Shown here piece after piece: positions 53,019-61,326 of a stretch of DNA of 64,000 bases. The first letter of the stretch is position 1; each line of letters starts with the position of its first letter. The notes under the pieces are model-generated. The model had not been told where the DNA came from, searched no databases, and saw nothing but the letters and a program-made list of their open reading frames with translations. The position numbers and the translations under genes were made by a program. Source of the DNA: JAGVSR01 sp963786675 (lineage in GTDB: Bacteria; Pseudomonadota; Alphaproteobacteria; Rhizobiales; Hyphomicrobiaceae); contig CAWAZY010000003.1 in assembly GCA_963786675.1 (NCBI GenBank), positions 806,001-870,000 of the forward strand, written 5' to 3'.

Positions 53019-56000
53019 TTAGGTTGCACGCCCGACGTAGGACTGCAACGGCGCAACCTTCAGCGTATCGGTCTTCATGGCCTTGATAGCGCGTGTCACG
53101 GCTATCGCCCCCGCCAAAGTTGTATAATACGGTACGTGGTGAAGCAAGGCCGTGCGCCGGATGTCCTTGCTGTCCGCCAGGGCTTTTGCACCCTCGGTTG
53201 TGTTGAAAACGAGCGCAATTTCCCCGTTCTTGATCGCATCCACGATGTGGGGACGGCCCTCAAGCACCTTGTTGATGACTTCGCACGGCACACCTTCGGC
53301 CTCCAAATGCCGCTTGGTGCCGCGAGTCGCCACGATGTTGAAACCCATCGCCTTCAGCTCGCGCAACGGCGCCACGATACGGTCCTTGTCGCCGTCCTTG
53401 ACGGACACGAACACGGTGCCCTCAAGCGGCATTTTCTGACCTGCGCCAATCTGGCTTTTGGCAAAGGCGATACTGAAGTCGCGGTCGATCCCCATGACTT
53501 CGCCCGTCGAGCGCATCTCCGGGCCAAGAATCGGATCGACACCGGGGAAGCGGGCGAAGGGGAAGACGGCTTCCTTGACGGCGACGTGGTCCAGCTTCTT
53601 TTGCGTGAGCCCGAAGCTCGCCAGCGGAATTCCCGCCATGATCTTCGATGCGATACCCGCGATCGGCTCGCCGATGACTTTGGCGACGAACGGCACGGTG
53701 CGCGACGCGCGCGGGTTCACTTCCAGAATGTAGATATCGTCATCCTTGATGGCGAACTGCACATTCATCAGGCCCTTCACATTGAGGGCGAGCGCCAGCT
53801 GGCGCGCCTGCTCACCGAGCCCGGCGATGTGCTTGTCCGACAGCGAATGCGGTGGCAGCGAGCAGGCACTGTCGCCCGAGTGAATACCCGCTTCCTCGAT
53901 GTGCTCCATGACGCCGGCGATGAAGGTATCGGTGCCGTCGCACAGGCAATCCACGTCCACTTCGACGGCGTCCGACAGATAACGGTCGATCAGCAGCGGA
54001 CGCTTGGCGGAGACGACGAGTTCGGATGGGCTGTCGAGCGTCGCCGACAGACGCGTCACATACCGGTCGATCTCGGCGCCGTCGTGGATGATCTCCATGG
54101 CCCGGCCGCCCAGAACGTAGGACGGGCGGATCACCACCGGATAGCCGATACCGTCGGCAATGGCGCGTGCCTCGCCGACCGTGCGGGCAATGCCGCTGGC
54201 CGGCTGCTTCAGCCCGAGCTTGTCGATCAGCGCCTTGAACCGGTCGCGGTCCTCGGCAAGGTCGATGGCATCCGGAGACGTTCCCAGGATCGGCACGCCG
54301 GCCTCTTCGAGAGGTCCTGCGAGTTTGAGCGGCGTCTGGCCACCGAACTGCACGATGACGCCCTTGACGGTGCCGCGCGACTGTTCGCGGCGGATGACCT
54401 CAAGCACGTCCTCGGCCGTCAACGGCTCGAAGTACAAGCGGTCGGAGGTATCGTAGTCGGTCGAGACCGTCTCGGGGTTGCAGTTGAGCATGATGGTCTC
54501 GAAGCCCGCCGCCGTCAGCGCGAAGCACGCATGGCAGCAGCAGTAGTCGAACTCGATGCCTTGGCCGATCCGGTTGGGACCGCCGCCCAGAATGATGATC
54601 TTCTCACGGTCGGAAGGCTCCGCTTCGCACACCGGTTCGGCCGTCAACCCGCTCTCGTAGGTCGAGTACATATAAGCGGTCGGTGAGGCGAATTCCGCGG
54701 CACACGTGTCGATGCGCTTGTAGACAGGGAAAACTCCAAGATCGTGCCGGTGGCGGCGAACGTCAGCTTCGGCGCGGCCGGTGAGTTTGGCGAGGCGGGC
54801 GTCCGAGAAGCCCTGTGCCTTCAGATGCCGCATCTGGCTGGCCGAGGCGGGCAGCCCGTGGGCTTTCACGCGGTGCTCGAGATCGACGATCTCCTGCATG
54901 CGGGAAATGAACCAGGGATCGATCTTCGAGAACGCATGAACCGTCTCATGGTCGACACCCATGCGCAGAGCCTGCGCGACTTTCAAGAGCCGGTCCGGTG
55001 TCGGGCGCGACAGGGCCGCGCGCACGACGTTCTTGTCGTCACCCGCGCCAAGCCCTTCCAGCGCCACGTCATCCAGGCCCGAAAGGCCCGTTTCCATGGA
55101 TCGCAGGGCCTTCTGCAGGCTTTCGGCGAACGTCCGGCCGATGGCCATAACTTCGCCGACCGACTTCATGGCGGTGGTCAGTGTGGAATCGGCGCCGGGG
55201 AATTTCTCGAACGCGAAGCGCGGGATCTTGGTGACAACGTAATCGATGGTTGGCTCGAACGAGGCGGGCGTGGCGCCACCCGTGATGTCGTTCTCCAACT
55301 CGTCGAGTGTGTATCCGACCGCCAGCCGCGCGGCGACCTTGGCGATCGGGAAGCCCGTTGCCTTGGACGCCAAGGCGGACGAGCGCGAAACGCGCGGGTT
55401 CATCTCGATGACCACGAGGCGGCCGTCGGCGGGATTGACCGCGAACTGCACGTTGGAGCCGCCGGTCTCGACGCCGATCTCGCGCAGCACCGCCAGCGAG
55501 GCGTCGCGCATGATCTGGTATTCCTTGTCCGTCAGCGTCAGTGCCGGCGCGACGGTGATGCTATCGCCGGTGTGCACGCCCATCGGGTCGAGGTTTTCGA
55601 TCGAGCAGATGATGATGCAGTTATCCGCATGATCGCGGACGACCTCCATCTCGTATTCTTTCCAGCCCAGAAGGCTTTCGTCGATCAGGATCTGCCCGAC
55701 GGGCGAGGCGTCGATGCCGGAGCGCGCGATCACTTCGAATTCTTCGCGGTTGTAGGCGACACCGCCGCCGGTTCCGCCGAGCGTGAAGGCGGGGCGGATG
55801 ATGGCCGGCAGGCCGATCGAATCCAGGTGGCGCATGGCCTCCATGAAGCCGGCCGTGCGGTCGTACCCGGCAATGCGGCCGTCTGCGCCTATGATGGGCG
55901 GCGACGAGGCGATGGCGGCGCGCGGGCTCTCCAGCCCGATGCGGTCCATGGCTTCGCGGAAAAGTTTGCGGTCCTCGGCCATGTCGATGGCCTCGGCTTT

Positions 56001-56372
56001 GGCGCCGATCAGTTCCACGTTGTATTCGGCCAGAACACCGGCGCGTTCCAGCGACAGCGCGGTATTGAGCGCGGTCTGCCCGCCCATGGTCGGCAGCAGG
56101 ACGAGCTTTTTGCCCGGCCGCGCCGCGGTCTCGGCGGCGATGATCTTGGTCACCACGTCCGGCGTGATCGGTTCCACGTAGGTGGCGTCGGCCAGATCCG
56201 GGTCCGTCATGATCGTGGCTGGATTGGAATTGACCAGGACGATCCGGTAGCCATCGGCCTTCAGGGCCTTACAGGCTTGGGTGCCGGAATAGTCGAACTC
56301 GCACGCCTGACCGATGACGATGGGTCCGGCGCCGATGATGAGGATGGTATCGATATCTGTGCGTTTGGGCAT
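53019..56372 (-). CDS. carB: Carbamoyl-phosphate synthase large subunit
   Basis: CarB makes carbamoyl phosphate from ammonia released by CarA, bicarbonate and two ATP, for pyrimidine and arginine synthesis. The 1117-residue protein has the two repeated ATP-grasp halves: ILIIGAGPIVIGQACEFDYSG at the N-terminus and IILGGGPNRIGQGIEFDYCC at the start of the second half. It also has the oligomerisation and C-terminal regulatory domains (AITR region, HHVPYYTTLAGA). The frame is intact. carA lies about 2.8 kb upstream on the same strand, separated by three genes. The ATG at 56372 is the family start. Confidence 0.97.
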   Translation of the reverse strand: MPKRTDIDTILIIGAGPIVIGQACEFDYSGTQACKALKADGYRIVLVNSNPATIMTDPDLADATYVEPITPDVVTKIIAAETAARPGKKLVLLPTMGGQTALNTALSLERAGVLAEYNVELIGAKAEAIDMAEDRKLFREAMDRIGLESPRAAIASSPPIIGADGRIAGYDRTAGFMEAMRHLDSIGLPAIIRPAFTLGGTGGGVAYNREEFEVIARSGIDASPVGQILIDESLLGWKEYEMEVVRDHADNCIIICSIENLDPMGVHTGDSITVAPALTLTDKEYQIMRDASLAVLREIGVETGGSNVQFAVNPADGRLVVIEMNPRVSRSSALASKATGFPIAKVAARLAVGYTLDELENDITGGATPASFEPTIDYVVTKIPRFAFEKFPGADSTLTTAMKSVGEVMAIGRTFAESLQKALRSMETGLSGLDDVALEGLGAGDDKNVVRAALSRPTPDRLLKVAQALRMGVDHETVHAFSKIDPWFISRMQEIVDLEHRVKAHGLPASASQMRHLKAQGFSDARLAKLTGRAEADVRRHRHDLGVFPVYKRIDTCAAEFASPTAYMYSTYESGLTAEPVCEAEPSDREKIIILGGGPNRIGQGIEFDYCCCHACFALTAAGFETIMLNCNPETVSTDYDTSDRLYFEPLTAEDVLEVIRREQSRGTVKGVIVQFGGQTPLKLAGPLEEAGVPILGTSPDAIDLAEDRDRFKALIDKLGLKQPASGIARTVGEARAIADGIGYPVVIRPSYVLGGRAMEIIHDGAEIDRYVTRLSATLDSPSELVVSAKRPLLIDRYLSDAVEVDVDCLCDGTDTFIAGVMEHIEEAGIHSGDSACSLPPHSLSDKHIAGLGEQARQLALALNVKGLMNVQFAIKDDDIYILEVNPRASRTVPFVAKVIGEPIAGIASKIMAGIPLASFGLTQKKLDHVAVKEAVFPFARFPGVDPILGPEMRSTGEVMGIDRDFSIAFAKSQIGAGQKMPLEGTVFVSVKDGDKDRIVAPLRELKAMGFNIVATRGTKRHLEAEGVPCEVINKVLEGRPHIVDAIKNGEIALVFNTTEGAKALADSKDIRRTALLHHVPYYTTLAGAIAVTRAIKAMKTDTLKVAPLQSYVGRAT

Positions 56373-56624
56373 GGCGGGGCCAACTCTTATTGCAGCGCAA
56401 ACGGTTTGGCTATAGCCCGCGACGGTAGTGCACGCTGACGGACACCGGCGTGGAACGTGGGCCGGGCCTGTGCTGAGGCCATGCGCACCCGCCGTCAAGA
56501 CCCCATGGGGTCGTTTCTGTAGATTTGGGGTGCATGAAGGCCCGGAACCGCGGTGCGGCCCGGGCCTGTCATGAATTTCGCCTCCGTCGCGGCCAAAGGC
56601 ATCATAAGGCGAAAGGCGCCGGGA

Positions 56625-57296
56625 TCAGGGCTTGGCGACCTGCGGCTTTTCGATCTTGATGTCGGTCGGATACGAATAAACCTCCTTGAAGATCGGCTTA
56701 TCGAGCATGCCTGCCCGGGCAAATATGATGCGGGCGGGCAATCCGGTGTCAGGGTCGAGATAAACAACGCGGACCGCTTCGTTCTTGGGAGTCTCGGTCG
56801 GTGTCTCACCCTTCTTCTTGGCTTCGATCTCTTCGGGTGTCTCGGGCTTCTCTTCGTCGATGCCCTTGTAGGCGCGCACCTTCTGGCCGTCGATCGTCTC
56901 CGCGCCCATGCACTCGAACTTGCCGACGCTGGTGGCCACCTCGGCCATGGTCGTGCGGAAGAAGTTGGTCAGCTGCTCGGTCGTGTTGGCGTCGAGAAGT
57001 TTCCATTCAGAACCGCTCTTCGTCCAGGCTTCCTTGCCAATCAAAATGGTTTCGGTCGCCTTTTCCGGTTCAGCGAACGGCGTCACGACCTGGCGCATGC
57101 GGTCGGGCTTCACGTACTCGATCTCCATGCGGAAAGGACCCTGCTCGCCGATCAGGTTCATGTCCTTGCGCACCATCTCCGTGTTGCTCTGGCGCGAGAA
57201 GGACTGATGCACTTCGTTGGTACAGTCGGCCTGGGCGGCGCTGGCCGTGGCGGCAAGCGCCAAGGAAGCCGCGAGGGCATGATTGAAGCGGGTCAT
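56625..57296 (-). CDS. Exported protein, paralogue 1 of a tandem pair
   Basis: A 223-residue exported protein with a signal peptide (MTRFNHALAASLALAATASA, cleavage after AQA). The mature part has a long beta-rich pattern (MEIEYVKPDRMRQVVTPF, ETILIGKEAWTK, FECMGAETIDG, VVYLDPDTGLPARI, EVYSYPTDIKI). A charged insert (KPETPEEIEAKKKGETP) lies in the middle. The pattern resembles the LolA/LolB type outer-membrane lipoprotein-carrier fold but is not closely similar. It is homologous to the next gene at 57371. I do not know its function. It lies between carB and the ChaN-like gene on the minus strand. Confidence 0.75.
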   Translation of the reverse strand: MTRFNHALAASLALAATASAAQADCTNEVHQSFSRQSNTEMVRKDMNLIGEQGPFRMEIEYVKPDRMRQVVTPFAEPEKATETILIGKEAWTKSGSEWKLLDANTTEQLTNFFRTTMAEVATSVGKFECMGAETIDGQKVRAYKGIDEEKPETPEEIEAKKKGETPTETPKNEAVRVVYLDPDTGLPARIIFARAGMLDKPIFKEVYSYPTDIKIEKPQVAKP

Positions 57297-57370
57297 GAGA
57301 CGTCAAACTCCTTGCAACGGGAAGCGCAGGCAGCACGAAAGCGCCCGCAAAAACTTGGGAATTGGCGCAA

Positions 57371-57994
57371 CTACTCGGGCATCGCAGTGGGCGGGGCGAT
57401 CACGATGTCCTTACCGTAGCTGTAGACCGAAACAAACTTCGCCGGCTCTTGACCAGCCTTGACGCCCTTGACCACGTAGGCGGCAGGAAGCCCGCTATCG
57501 GGCGCGACATAAATCGTGGTCACGACTTCCTGGCCATCAGTGTCCCTGGCGGGCGCCGTGACATAGCCCAGCATCTCCTTGCCATCATAGCTTGTTTTGC
57601 CGAGGCACGAGAAGTCGGAGGCCGCCTTCGGGGCCTGCTTGTAGGCTTCCCGTTCACTCGTCACCATCTGCGCCAGATGCGGGGGCTGCTCTTCCCAGCC
57701 GCCTTCGGTGTTGGCCCAAGCCCACTTGCCAATGCCGATGGTTTCGACCGGCGCATCTTCCGACGGGGCGACGATCTTCGAATAGAGACTGTCGGGGGCG
57801 ACAAAATCGATCGTGCGCACGAGCGGACCATTGGGCGTCTGCATGGTCGCGACAGTGCGGAACTGCGGCGCCGCGCGCTGCTTGACGAAAGCAGCATCAA
57901 CCTCGGCCCGGCATTTGTCATCGGCCAGTGCCGGGGTGGCGAGTGCTGGAACCGCGAGCGGCAGGATCGCGAGGGTCATAAGAACGGCACGCAT
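57371..57994 (-). CDS. Exported protein, paralogue 2 of a tandem pair
   Basis: A 207-residue exported protein with a signal peptide (MRAVLMTLAILPLAVPALAT, cleavage after ALA). The mature region aligns well with that of the gene at 56625: TIDFVAPDSLYSKIVAP, ETIGIGKWAWAN, FSCLGKTSYDG, TIYVAPDSGLPAAY and SVYSYGKDIVI. The insert of the other paralogue is absent. The shared fold is probably a LolA-like beta sheet for hydrophobic ligands, an inference only. The two are separated by 74 bases and are a local duplication. Their order, ChaN-like, paralogue 2, paralogue 1, on one strand suggests co-expression. Confidence 0.75.
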   Translation of the reverse strand: MRAVLMTLAILPLAVPALATPALADDKCRAEVDAAFVKQRAAPQFRTVATMQTPNGPLVRTIDFVAPDSLYSKIVAPSEDAPVETIGIGKWAWANTEGGWEEQPPHLAQMVTSEREAYKQAPKAASDFSCLGKTSYDGKEMLGYVTAPARDTDGQEVVTTIYVAPDSGLPAAYVVKGVKAGQEPAKFVSVYSYGKDIVIAPPTAMPE

Positions 57995-58092
57995 GGTGGC
58001 AAAACCTCCCTGTGGGAATGCTGATTTTTGCCCCTTATAGGGGCTCCCGCGACCGCGATGTCCTTAAATCCCGGAAAGGTTTGCCGTTGGCC

Positions 58093-59139
58093 TTAACGGG
58101 AGCCGCCCGTTTGCTCCTTAAAGGCGGCACACGGGTCACCCCGCGCGGCCGGCGGGGTAAAAATGAGATAGTCGGCGGCGGGGCGGCCGTTAGGTGCCCG
58201 CGGGACGTAAGCCTCCGCGGCGGTCTTGCCAAGTTCGACCTCCACCAGCATGACCGAGACGACCGGCATGTCCGGTGCCCGCTGGCGCAGATACCACGGC
58301 ACGCCCCGGTCGGTGCGGGCGTGAGCGTTGCCCGTCAGAAGCACGGCGGAGCCATGTCGCTGGACCGCTTCAAGGGTTGCATCTGCGAGCGTCGCGTCGC
58401 GAAGCCGCTGAGCGAAGGCCATGTTGGGTATGGCGGTCGCCGGCAGCATCCCGCAGTGACTGTCTTCGATCTCCTTGGCAGACGCCGATGCCAGCCCGGC
58501 GTCTTGCGCCCGGTCAAGCTTCAATGCCGCGCGGGTGAAATCGGACAATGCGGCTGGCCCCTCTTTCGCGGCCCGGCGGATTTCCGGCCGGGGCACGTCT
58601 CCCGCGACCACCGTCAGCCGCGATTGGGACAGCGCGTTGAGCAAGGGCTCATAGGGATATTTTTTCCAGCCCGATGCGTCCCAAGCGAGCGCCTCTTTCA
58701 GAGCCGCCAATCCGTCCGGCGGCGGGAATTTGAGAGCCTGCGCGCGCCACTGATCGAGGGCTGGTTGGCGGTCGCGCGCCGCCTGCTCGATCACAACGGC
58801 AGCCCCCGTCAGCATGTGGGCGCGAACCGCATGATGGGCAGGATTGTCGTGCGCTTCGCCAAGAATGAGGACGCCTTTGGCGGTCGCGTGTGCCAGTGCG
58901 TTGAGTTGGTCGGCCACGGGACCACAAGACGACGGCGCGGCTGCGGGGTCGCGCAGCGGACCAGGCGATTGGGTCGCGTAGATCGTGCCACACAGCGGGT
59001 TCGCACACGCCGTCGCCCAGCCGGCCATTTCTTTTGCCGCCGGGTGTGCCTCGCGGCAGGCCCAGGCTCGAGGCGTGATTAAAACGAGAAGAGCGACCCC
59101 CAAGATCGCAAACGCCGCGCGCGCACCGAAAGACATCAT
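58093..59139 (-). CDS. ChaN-like, Tiki-fold exported protein
   Basis: A 348-residue protein of the ChaN family, which binds haem in Campylobacter and is related to Tiki proteases. After a signal peptide (MMSFGARAAFAILGVALLVL, ending near AWA) the family motif LGEAHDNPAHH appears, then VIEQAARDRQ, a long helical region and VLLTGNAHARTDRGVPWYL in the C-terminal part. A cysteine follows AWA, but the preceding residues do not make a good lipobox. Two ATG codons at 59139 and 59136 are equally possible. It lies 31 bases after the carA stop. Role in haem or metal uptake is possible but not proven. Confidence 0.85.
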   Translation of the reverse strand: MMSFGARAAFAILGVALLVLITPRAWACREAHPAAKEMAGWATACANPLCGTIYATQSPGPLRDPAAAPSSCGPVADQLNALAHATAKGVLILGEAHDNPAHHAVRAHMLTGAAVVIEQAARDRQPALDQWRAQALKFPPPDGLAALKEALAWDASGWKKYPYEPLLNALSQSRLTVVAGDVPRPEIRRAAKEGPAALSDFTRAALKLDRAQDAGLASASAKEIEDSHCGMLPATAIPNMAFAQRLRDATLADATLEAVQRHGSAVLLTGNAHARTDRGVPWYLRQRAPDMPVVSVMLVEVELGKTAAEAYVPRAPNGRPAADYLIFTPPAARGDPCAAFKEQTGGSR

Positions 59140-59170
59140 GGCTGGTCTACTGACCGCGTGGCCCGCCGGA

Positions 59171-60376
59171 TCACCGCTCCCGGACCGCCGGCAGGCCCTT
59201 GCGGTCGCGCATGTAGTTGGTGAAGCGGTTGAACAGATAGTGGCTGTCCTGGGGACCGGGTGACGCTTCAGGATGATGCTGAACCGAAAAGACCGGCTTG
59301 CCTTCCAGCTGCAGACCGCAGTTGGACCCGTCGAACAGCGACACATGCGTCTCCACGACGCCGCCGGGCAAGCTGTCGCGATCGACCGCGAAGCCATGGT
59401 TCATGGAGACGATCTCGACCTTATTGGTCGTGAAATCCTTCACGGGATGGTTCGCACCGTGGTGACCCTGGTGCATCTTCTTGGTGGTGGCGCCGAGCGC
59501 CAGCCCGAGCATCTGATGGCCCAGGCAAATGCCGAACACGGGCAGTCCGCTTGCGACCAGCTTCTGGATTTCGGGTACCGCATATTTGCCGGTCGCGGCC
59601 GGATCGCCCGGACCATTCGACAGGAAAATGCCGTCGGGCTTGCGCGCCAGAACCTCATCGGCCGTCGCGGTCGACGGAACCACCGTCACCTGGCAACCGG
59701 CCGAGGCAAGGCAGCGTAGAATGTTTCGCTTCAGGCCGTAGTCGATGGCCACGACATGAAAATCGGGCTTCTCGTTGCGCGGATAGCCCTGCCCCCACAC
59801 CCAGCGCATTTCATCCCAGGTATAGCTTTGTCCGCTCGTCACGTCCGGCACGAGATCGAGACCCAGCAAGCCCGGCCACGCCTTGGCTTCGGCTTTCAGC
59901 TTCTCGACGTCGAACTGCCCCGACGGTTCATGTGCGATGACCCCGTTCGGCATGCCCTTCTCACGGATGCGGGCGGTCAGGGCGCGCGTGTCGACCCCGG
60001 CAATGCCGATGATGCCGCGCGCCTTCAGCCAGCCATCGAGGTGTTCCGCGGCCCGGTAGTTGGATGGATCGGTAATCGACGCCCTGAGCACACAACCCCG
60101 CACGCCCGACCGCGAGGCCAGATTGGACGTCTCGGTGTCTTCCGCGTTAGCGCCGACATTGCCGATGTGGGGAAACGTGAAGGTGATGATCTGGCCCGCA
60201 TACGATGGGTCGGTCAGGATCTCCTGATAGCCGGTCATGGCCGTATTGAAACACACCTCGCCGACAGCCGTGCCGGTGGCACCAAGGCCTATTCCCTCGA
60301 TCACCGAACCATCGTCCAGCACAAGGCGGGCGGTGGAGGGCGCGTCGCTCCAGGGCGCAGGCGTTGCGTTGGTCAT
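59171..60376 (-). CDS. carA: Carbamoyl-phosphate synthase small subunit
   Basis: CarA is the glutaminase that supplies ammonia to CarB. The 401-residue protein has the N-terminal CarA domain (LVLDDGSVIEGIGLG, FNTAMTGYQEILTDPSY) and a class I glutaminase with the nucleophile cysteine in FGICLGHQMLGLALG and the His/Glu pair in FSVQHHPEASPGP. Length is normal. It is divergent from yqeY by 297 bases. carB follows on the same strand after the ChaN-like gene and the two paralogues. Confidence 0.97.
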   Translation of the reverse strand: MTNATPAPWSDAPSTARLVLDDGSVIEGIGLGATGTAVGEVCFNTAMTGYQEILTDPSYAGQIITFTFPHIGNVGANAEDTETSNLASRSGVRGCVLRASITDPSNYRAAEHLDGWLKARGIIGIAGVDTRALTARIREKGMPNGVIAHEPSGQFDVEKLKAEAKAWPGLLGLDLVPDVTSGQSYTWDEMRWVWGQGYPRNEKPDFHVVAIDYGLKRNILRCLASAGCQVTVVPSTATADEVLARKPDGIFLSNGPGDPAATGKYAVPEIQKLVASGLPVFGICLGHQMLGLALGATTKKMHQGHHGANHPVKDFTTNKVEIVSMNHGFAVDRDSLPGGVVETHVSLFDGSNCGLQLEGKPVFSVQHHPEASPGPQDSHYLFNRFTNYMRDRKGLPAVRER

Positions 60377-60673
60377 GGCTTGAGGCCCTCAATCGCGATG
60401 AAGATGACGTCAAGGCCTCGGCTCTGCGGCGGGCGCGCAGATGCGCGCGACCGGCCAGAGTGGCGGGAGCCCTTGGAAAACCGGCCGGAACCTAGGGGAA
60501 CCTTGCCAGGAAATCAAGGAACTGCCCTTGCGGCGCGGCCACACGGCATTACGTGAACGCCCTATGCTTGACGGACGCGGCTTGCCTTCCAATGTGGTAA
60601 GCGCGGGACGGTGTCTTGCTGTCGATGGGACAAACTCCTACACAGCGGGTCCGTTTCGGCCTAGGAGACCCAA
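60377..60673. promoter_or_regulatory. Divergent spacer between carA and yqeY
   Basis: A 297-base region expected to contain both promoters. TTGACG at 60568-60573 with AATGTG after 17 bases is a poor match for a yqeY promoter. No riboswitch or RNA gene is evident. Confidence 0.3.
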
Positions 60674-61141
60674 ATGCGCGCCCAGCTCAGCGACGATATC
60701 AAGACCGCGATGAAATCGGGCGACAAGAAGCGCCTCGCGACGCTCCGGCTAATCAGCGCGGCCATCAAGGACCGGGATCTGAATGCGGGCCTGGATGACC
60801 AGGGCCAGACGACCGGCCGCGAAAAGCTCGACGATCAGGAAATTCTGGCGCTGCTTCAGAAGATGATCAAACAGCGCCGCGAGAGCATTGCAACCTACCG
60901 GACCGCCGGCCGCGACGATCTTGTCGCCCAGGAAGAAGCCGAAATCACCGTCATCGAGGCCTATCTGCCGCAGCAGATGGACGAGGAGGACGTGCGCGCG
61001 GCCGTCACGTCTGCTGTCAGGGACCTGGGCGCTCAGGGCCTGAAGGACATGGGCCGGGTCATGGCGGACCTCAAGGCGAAGTACACGGGCGTCATGGATT
61101 TCGGCAAGGCCAGCGCCTTCCTGAAGGATGCGCTGAAATAG
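60674..61141 (+). CDS. GatB/YqeY domain protein
   Basis: A 155-residue YqeY-family protein with a GatB tRNA-binding-like domain: MRAQLSDDIKTAMKSGDKKR, LRLISAAIKDRD, ITVIEAYLPQQMDEED and the C-terminal GRVMADLKAKYTG. It may bind tRNA or act in translation quality control; the free YqeY family has no established function. AGGAGA precedes the ATG. It is upstream of dnaG by 185 bases, an order common in alphaproteobacteria. Confidence 0.93.
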   Translation: MRAQLSDDIKTAMKSGDKKRLATLRLISAAIKDRDLNAGLDDQGQTTGREKLDDQEILALLQKMIKQRRESIATYRTAGRDDLVAQEEAEITVIEAYLPQQMDEEDVRAAVTSAVRDLGAQGLKDMGRVMADLKAKYTGVMDFGKASAFLKDALK

Positions 61142-61326
61142 AAGTCCGTATCGCGGCGGCCGCGGTGAATTCCTCCGCGCTGCGCCATGAGTCGCTCCGC
61201 CGCTGCATCTAGATGCCGCGGTGGCGATGGCGCGCCTGTGGATATCGGGTATCGCGCTCACCAAGCTGGGGGCGAGGGCTGCGAATCACTTAGCGTCGGC
61301 TCAAATCCGTCAGGATCATCATAAAC

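Noticed and set aside
53136..56438. Two long + strand open frames (516 and 564 residues) opposite carB
   Set aside because: They lie fully inside carB, whose two ATP-grasp halves are unambiguous; the opposite frames have low-complexity Arg/Gly/His/Asp-rich content and no recognisable motif.
56538..56567. Hairpin AGGCCCGG/CCGGGCCT after the carB-side paralogue gene
   Set aside because: The loop is 14 bases and no T-run follows on either strand, so it is not a convincing terminator.
60568..60596. TTGACG/AATGTG as a promoter for yqeY
   Set aside because: The -10 matches only two of six consensus positions; it is noted in the spacer but not called.
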